Positions 57,311 through 64,000 of a DNA stretch of 64,000 bases are shown here, piece after piece. This DNA comes from Solimonas flava DSM 18980. Its GTDB lineage: Bacteria; Pseudomonadota; Gammaproteobacteria; Nevskiales; Nevskiaceae. The DNA lies in contig NZ_AUFV01000002.1 of NCBI RefSeq assembly GCF_000426685.1, positions 62,001 through 126,000 of the forward strand, read 5' to 3'. Position 1 is the first letter of the stretch, and each line of letters opens with the position of its first letter. Position numbers and translations under genes: made by a program. The notes beneath the pieces are model-generated. The model saw nothing but the letters and a program-made list of their open reading frames with translations, had not been told where the DNA came from and searched no databases.

Positions 57311-57876
57311 CGGTAGCTGCCGTAGACGTCGGTGAGCAGCGCGCTGAACGCGCCGTGGCTCGCGGTTGGCGCCCAGACCTCGATGCGGGCCTGTGCGCCG
57401 CTCAGTGCCGTGGTCCACAGTTCGCCGTCCGGCGCGTCCGTATACGGACCCTGGCGCAGCTTGCCGTCGACCGAGCACAGCCACAGCGCGCTGCCCTTCG
57501 GCAGATGCACGTCGTGCAGGCGCACGGCGAGCGAGCGCGCCCGTTCCGAGCCAAGCTGCAGCGTCAGCACCGACCAGCCGCCGGCGGCTTCGCTCCAGAC
57601 GCCGATGTCCTGCAGCGGGCGATTGACGGTATGGATCTGCGAGATGTCGACCGAGGGCGCGTTCTTGTCGGCCGGCACGCGCTTGGGCGCGTCGGTGCGC
57701 GGCAGGCGCAGCACCGGCGGCTGCAGTTTCAGCGAAGCGTCGCAGGCCGGCGCCGGTGCGGGCGGCGGCGGCGCCTCGGCTTCGGCGGTTTCGCTGCCCT
57801 GCCAGGACTGGCAGCCGGCGAGCAGCAGGGCCGGCAGCAGTGCCGCCAGCGTCGGCAGGGTGCGCACGCGCGTCAT
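57307..57876 (-). CDS. Lipoprotein homologous to the S1 protease N-terminal domain
   Basis: A 189-residue lipoprotein (lipobox LLAGC, C22) with a Pro/Ala linker. Residues about 85-189 align by eye with residues 60-164 of the protease at 21978-23465: RSLAVRLHDVHLPKGSAL against KSLSLQLEDLRLPADAAL, then QGPY and a closing YxxYR/HAYR. There is no protease domain. It could be a free propeptide-like inhibitor, chaperone or cell-surface anchor. It lies 2 bases after csiV-like and may be co-transcribed with it. Confidence 0.65.
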   Translation of the reverse strand: MTRVRTLPTLAALLPALLLAGCQSWQGSETAEAEAPPPPAPAPACDASLKLQPPVLRLPRTDAPKRVPADKNAPSVDISQIHTVNRPLQDIGVWSEAAGGWSVLTLQLGSERARSLAVRLHDVHLPKGSALWLCSVDGKLRQGPYTDAPDGELWTTALSGAQARIEVWAPTASHGAFSALLTDVYGSYR

Positions 57877-57878
57877 CG

Positions 57879-58454
57879 TCAGTTGCCCTCGGCCTTGGTC
57901 ACGCGCGCGAGGACGCCGAGCCGCGCGCTGTCGAGATGGTGCAGCTCGTCGCGCCGCATGCGGCGGCGCGTGTCGAGTGTCCAGCTGCTGCTGCCGCTCG
58001 TGTACTGCAGATCGGCGTCGAGCGTCAGGTAGCGGTTGACGATCAGCAGCATCACGCGGCCGTCGAGCGGGGCGAGATCGCCGGTGCCGGGCTCGCCCCA
58101 GCGCACGCGGATCGCCGGGCCGTTGGCTTCCGGCGGGTCCTTCTGCGTCCAGGCCAGCCGCACCAGCGGCTGGAAGCGCTTCGAATTGCGCAGCCGCTGC
58201 CATTCGTCCTGCAGTGCGAAGGCGCTGTCCGGCAGCAGCGTGATGCCGGACGCCTGCAGCGCCGCCGGATTGTCCGGCAGCGTCGCGCCGGCGAGGTTCG
58301 GCAACTGCGGCGGCCGCCCGGCCTCGGTCGGCGCGTAGCGGTCGAGAAAGACGATGAGGTCCATGCGATAGGTCTCGGCATGGACCGGCAGTGCGACCAG
58401 CAGTCCGAACAGCAGGGCCGTGAAGGAATGTCGGCGGCGGAACGTGGCAGCCAT
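57879..58454 (-). CDS. CsiV family periplasmic protein
   Basis: A 191-residue secreted protein (signal peptide to about VHA/E, residue 26). YRMDLIVFLDR after the signal and the QPLVRLAWTQ region match the CsiV family, which in Vibrio binds peptidoglycan and helps resist D-amino acid stress and is also found near mfd. It lies about 105 bases downstream of mfd on the same strand. Confidence 0.7.
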   Translation of the reverse strand: MAATFRRRHSFTALLFGLLVALPVHAETYRMDLIVFLDRYAPTEAGRPPQLPNLAGATLPDNPAALQASGITLLPDSAFALQDEWQRLRNSKRFQPLVRLAWTQKDPPEANGPAIRVRWGEPGTGDLAPLDGRVMLLIVNRYLTLDADLQYTSGSSSWTLDTRRRMRRDELHHLDSARLGVLARVTKAEGN

Positions 58455-58559
58455 CGGGTCTTGGTTCAGGTTGGAATAGCGATCTGCGTGCGGCCGGGCC
58501 GCGCGCGGATCGGTGCAGTGTAAGCCATGCCGGCGGCGCTGCGGACGGGAGCCGACGCT

Positions 58560-62006
<3,447 letters not shown>

Positions 62007-62143
62007 GGAAAAACCACCCACGACGCTTCGGCGGCGCGGGGATATAGTGACGGGCGCCGCGCAGCGCGCGGCATATCCATTATCTCACGTGCATCCGCCG
62101 GCGCCGGGACTTCGTCCACGGCGCGGCGCAGGAGTTTTCGAGC

Positions 62144-63526
62144 ATGAAGCTGCTACGCGCGCTGGCGCTGCCGGCGCTGTGGGTCTTGTCGCTGCCGTCG
62201 TTCGCCGCCGATGCGGTCGTGACGCGGCTGCAAGACAAGATCGCGCAGGACCCTTATCCGGAATACCTGGCGAGCACGCTCGTCAACGAGGTCGGTCCGC
62301 GCTTTGCCGGCTCGGACGGCTATGAACACGCCGTGGTCTGGGCGCTGCAGAAGCTCGACGCCGCCGGCCTCAAGAACGTGCACGCCGAGCCGGTGATCCT
62401 GCCGCGCTGGGTGCGCGGCGCCACCAGCGTCGAGCTGGTGACCTCCGGCGTCGACAGCCTGCCGCTGAACGCGGTCGCGCTCGGCGGCAGCGTCGGCACC
62501 GACAACTACGGCATCGAGGCCGACGTCGTGCGTGTCGAGTCGCTCGAACAGCTCCAGCAGCTGACGGTCGCGCAGGTGCGCGGGCGCGTCGTCTTCATCG
62601 ACTACCGCATGCCGCGCACGCGCGACGGCTCCGGTTACGGGCAGGGCTATCCGGTGCGCGCCTTCGGGCCGGCCGAGGCCGGGCGCCGCGGCGCCGCGGC
62701 GATCCTGATCCGCTCGCTCAGCACCGCCGGCGACGATGCGCCGCATACCGGTGCGACGCAGTACGGCGACGCGCCGAAGATTCCGGCGCTGGCGCTGTCG
62801 CCGCAGGCGGCCGACCGCCTGTCGGCAGTGGTGCGCGCCGGTGGCGCGACCGTGCGTATCAAGCTGTTCACGCGCGAACTCGGCGCCGTCTACAGCTCGC
62901 AGGTCGTCGCCGAGGTCCCGGGCAAGACCGACGAGGTCGTGCTGCTCGGCGCGCATCTCGATTCCTGGGACATCACGCCGGGTGCCGACGACGACGCGGC
63001 CGGCGTGGCGATCGTCACCGGTGCGGCGCGGGCGATCATGAAGTACGGCAAGAAGCCGCTGCGCACGATCCGCATCGTGCTGTACGCCAACGAGGAGTTC
63101 GGCGTTTCCGGCGGTCGCGCCTATGCCGAGGCGCACGCTGCCGAGCTGGATCGGCATGTGCTGGCGATGGAATCGGACGTCGGTTCGGCGCCGGTCTGGC
63201 GCGTCGGCAGCAAGCTGCCGGAGCAGGCCGAGCCGTTCCGCAGCGCGCTGCTCGCCGCGCTCGCGCCGCTCGGCGTGGCGGACGGTCCGCGCGACGACGG
63301 CGGCGGCACCGACATCGGGCCGCTGGTGCGCGCCGGCGTGCCGGCGCTGGCGCCGCTGCAGGACACCTCGCGCTACTTCGACGTCCATCACGCGGCGACC
63401 GACACGCTCGATCATCTCGATCGCGCCGGCCTGCGCCAGAACGTCGCCGTTTATGCGACGGCGGCGTGGATGGCGGCGAACTGGCCGGGGCCGCTCGGTC
63501 GTCTGCCGGCGGGCGAGGGGCACTGA
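62144..63526 (+). CDS. M28 family zinc aminopeptidase with PA domain
   Basis: A 460-residue exported peptidase with a signal peptide (about 1-22). A protease-associated domain lies around 110-240. The zinc ligands are in GAHLDSWDITPGADDDAAG (His and Asp), NEEFGVSGG (Glu), AMESDVG (Asp) and YFDVHHAATDTLDHLD (His). It resembles carboxypeptidase Q/plasma glutamate carboxypeptidase-type M28 enzymes. Divergent from mfd. It is only distantly similar to the lipoprotein M28 at 16314. Confidence 0.88.
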   Translation: MKLLRALALPALWVLSLPSFAADAVVTRLQDKIAQDPYPEYLASTLVNEVGPRFAGSDGYEHAVVWALQKLDAAGLKNVHAEPVILPRWVRGATSVELVTSGVDSLPLNAVALGGSVGTDNYGIEADVVRVESLEQLQQLTVAQVRGRVVFIDYRMPRTRDGSGYGQGYPVRAFGPAEAGRRGAAAILIRSLSTAGDDAPHTGATQYGDAPKIPALALSPQAADRLSAVVRAGGATVRIKLFTRELGAVYSSQVVAEVPGKTDEVVLLGAHLDSWDITPGADDDAAGVAIVTGAARAIMKYGKKPLRTIRIVLYANEEFGVSGGRAYAEAHAAELDRHVLAMESDVGSAPVWRVGSKLPEQAEPFRSALLAALAPLGVADGPRDDGGGTDIGPLVRAGVPALAPLQDTSRYFDVHHAATDTLDHLDRAGLRQNVAVYATAAWMAANWPGPLGRLPAGEGH

Positions 63527-63531
63527 AAAAC

Positions 63532-63633
63532 CCGTCACCGCGAGGCCGCGCTGCGGCGGCGGCGATCCAGAGACGCCAGTTGCGTCGTGCGCCGCGGGAT
63601 GGCTTCGTCGCCTACGGCGCCTGGCCATGACGA
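63532..63633. repeat. Dispersed palindromic repeat, copy 2
   Basis: It begins CCGTCACCGCGAGGCCGCG and ends CTGGCCATGACG, with CCAGAGACGCC and GGGATGGCTTCGTCGCC inside, in the same order and over the same length as the copy at 8852-8953. It starts 5 bases after the M28 stop and probably forms a hairpin at the end of that transcript. The remaining bases to 63706 show no gene. Confidence 0.75.
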
Positions 63634-63706
63634 GGCATGCGCTTTTCAGAGGTTCCCCAGTTCGCCGCGAACCGTTTCGCGCGGCGCTGCGCTGCCGGTG
63701 GCCGCC

Positions 63707-63907
63707 TCAGCGGTGGAAGCGGATCGGCTGCTCGGCCTTCTTCGGCGTCGACGCGTCGCAGCAGCTGCCGCCGCTGCAGCCGTCGCAGCCCGGCCCCTTG
63801 GCGCCGCCGCGGCGCAGCTTCGGCACGAAGCGCGACGCTAGGTTCCAGGCGGCGTAGCCGACGACGCTGCCGACGACCAGGATCTCGAAGACGTGGTAGG
63901 CGTTCAT
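63707..63907 (-). CDS. Small Cys-rich membrane protein, FeoB-associated type
   Basis: A 66-residue protein with one N-terminal membrane helix (about 5-22) and a cytoplasmic tail with C41, C44, C49 and C50 (CDGCSGGSCC). FeoB-associated Cys-rich proteins have this layout. It starts inside the stop of the upstream feoB (ATGA overlap), so it is translated with it. It may bind iron or act as a FeoC-like accessory. Confidence 0.78.
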   Translation of the reverse strand: MNAYHVFEILVVGSVVGYAAWNLASRFVPKLRRGGAKGPGCDGCSGGSCCDASTPKKAEQPIRFHR

Positions 63908-64000
63908 GACAGGGCGCTCGCGATCTGGAACGTGACGAACGAGGCGGCGTACGCGAGCGCGAACAGGTAGCCGGTGGCGATCGCGACCATCTTCCACGAG
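63904..64000 (-). CDS. feoB: Ferrous iron transporter FeoB (C-terminal end only)
   Basis: The last 31 codons of a frame that continues past the right edge. They read as a membrane segment ending ALAYAASFVTFQIASALS, which matches the final transmembrane helix of FeoB. Identification rests on this short stretch and on the Cys-rich gene that overlaps its stop. Confidence 0.6.
   Translation of the reverse strand, partial: SWKMVAIATGYLFALAYAASFVTFQIASALS

Overview
This is a GC-rich bacterial chromosome segment (about two thirds G+C by eye) that reads as a gammaproteobacterium. The gene orders sdhCDAB-sdhE-ygfX, rpoE-rseA-rseB-mucD-lepA-lepB-rnc-era-recO-pdxJ-acpS and gacS/cysM/exonuclease/rlmD are typical of that class. 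Steroid-ring genes, a POT peptide transporter, secreted peptidases and Xanthomonas-like repeats point to the Nevskiales/Xanthomonadales area (for example Solimonas or Nevskia relatives). No rRNA, tRNA, CRISPR array or integrated phage was seen. The lineage is an inference from gene content; no search was run.

Layout. (1) 1-6495: a tightly coupled operon of a rhodanese-like lipoprotein, a small Cys-X-Cys secreted protein, a triheme and a pentaheme cytochrome c, an outer-membrane porin, a YeeE/YedE transporter and a TusA-like protein. It resembles the Geobacter extHIJKL selenite/tellurite reduction loci combined with the yedE/yedF selenium-sulfur module, and is the best candidate for an under-described system. 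(2) 6585-8834: a papain-like peptidase fused to an alpha/beta hydrolase. (3) 8835-16142: an accessory island with a dispersed repeat, an HDOD regulator, a secreted orphan, fragments of an IS3 transposase and of an Rhs gene, and an intact Rhs polymorphic toxin with a candidate immunity gene. (4) 16314-23465: secreted peptidases (M28, S9, lysyl-endopeptidase-like S1) and a POT peptide importer, suggesting peptide scavenging.

(5) 23602-30681: ygfZ, a mitochondrial-type SDHAF4 homologue, sdhCDAB, sdhE, ygfX and nadB, i.e. succinate dehydrogenase with two kinds of assembly factor. (6) 30850-41787: a long housekeeping run covering the envelope-stress sigma factor and its regulators, MucD protease, LepA, signal peptidase, RNase III, Era, RecO, PdxJ and AcpS, most genes abutting or overlapping. 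(7) 41812-51193: a GacS/BarA hybrid kinase, cysM, an exonuclease, rlmD, a 0.55-kb inverted-repeat element, then a CYTH phosphatase, a signal-less YkuD protein, nagZ, hpt and a methylthioinosine phosphorylase. The last group looks like cytoplasmic muropeptide and purine recycling.

(8) 51293-57310: two divergent arms of a steroid catabolism cluster (P450, amidohydrolase, KshA-like Rieske oxygenase; HsaA-like and HsaC-like ring-cleavage enzymes). (9) 57307-64000: a lipoprotein homologous to the N-terminal domain of the S1 protease, CsiV-like, mfd, a second M28 peptidase, a second copy of the dispersed repeat, and the end of a feo iron-transport locus that runs off the window.
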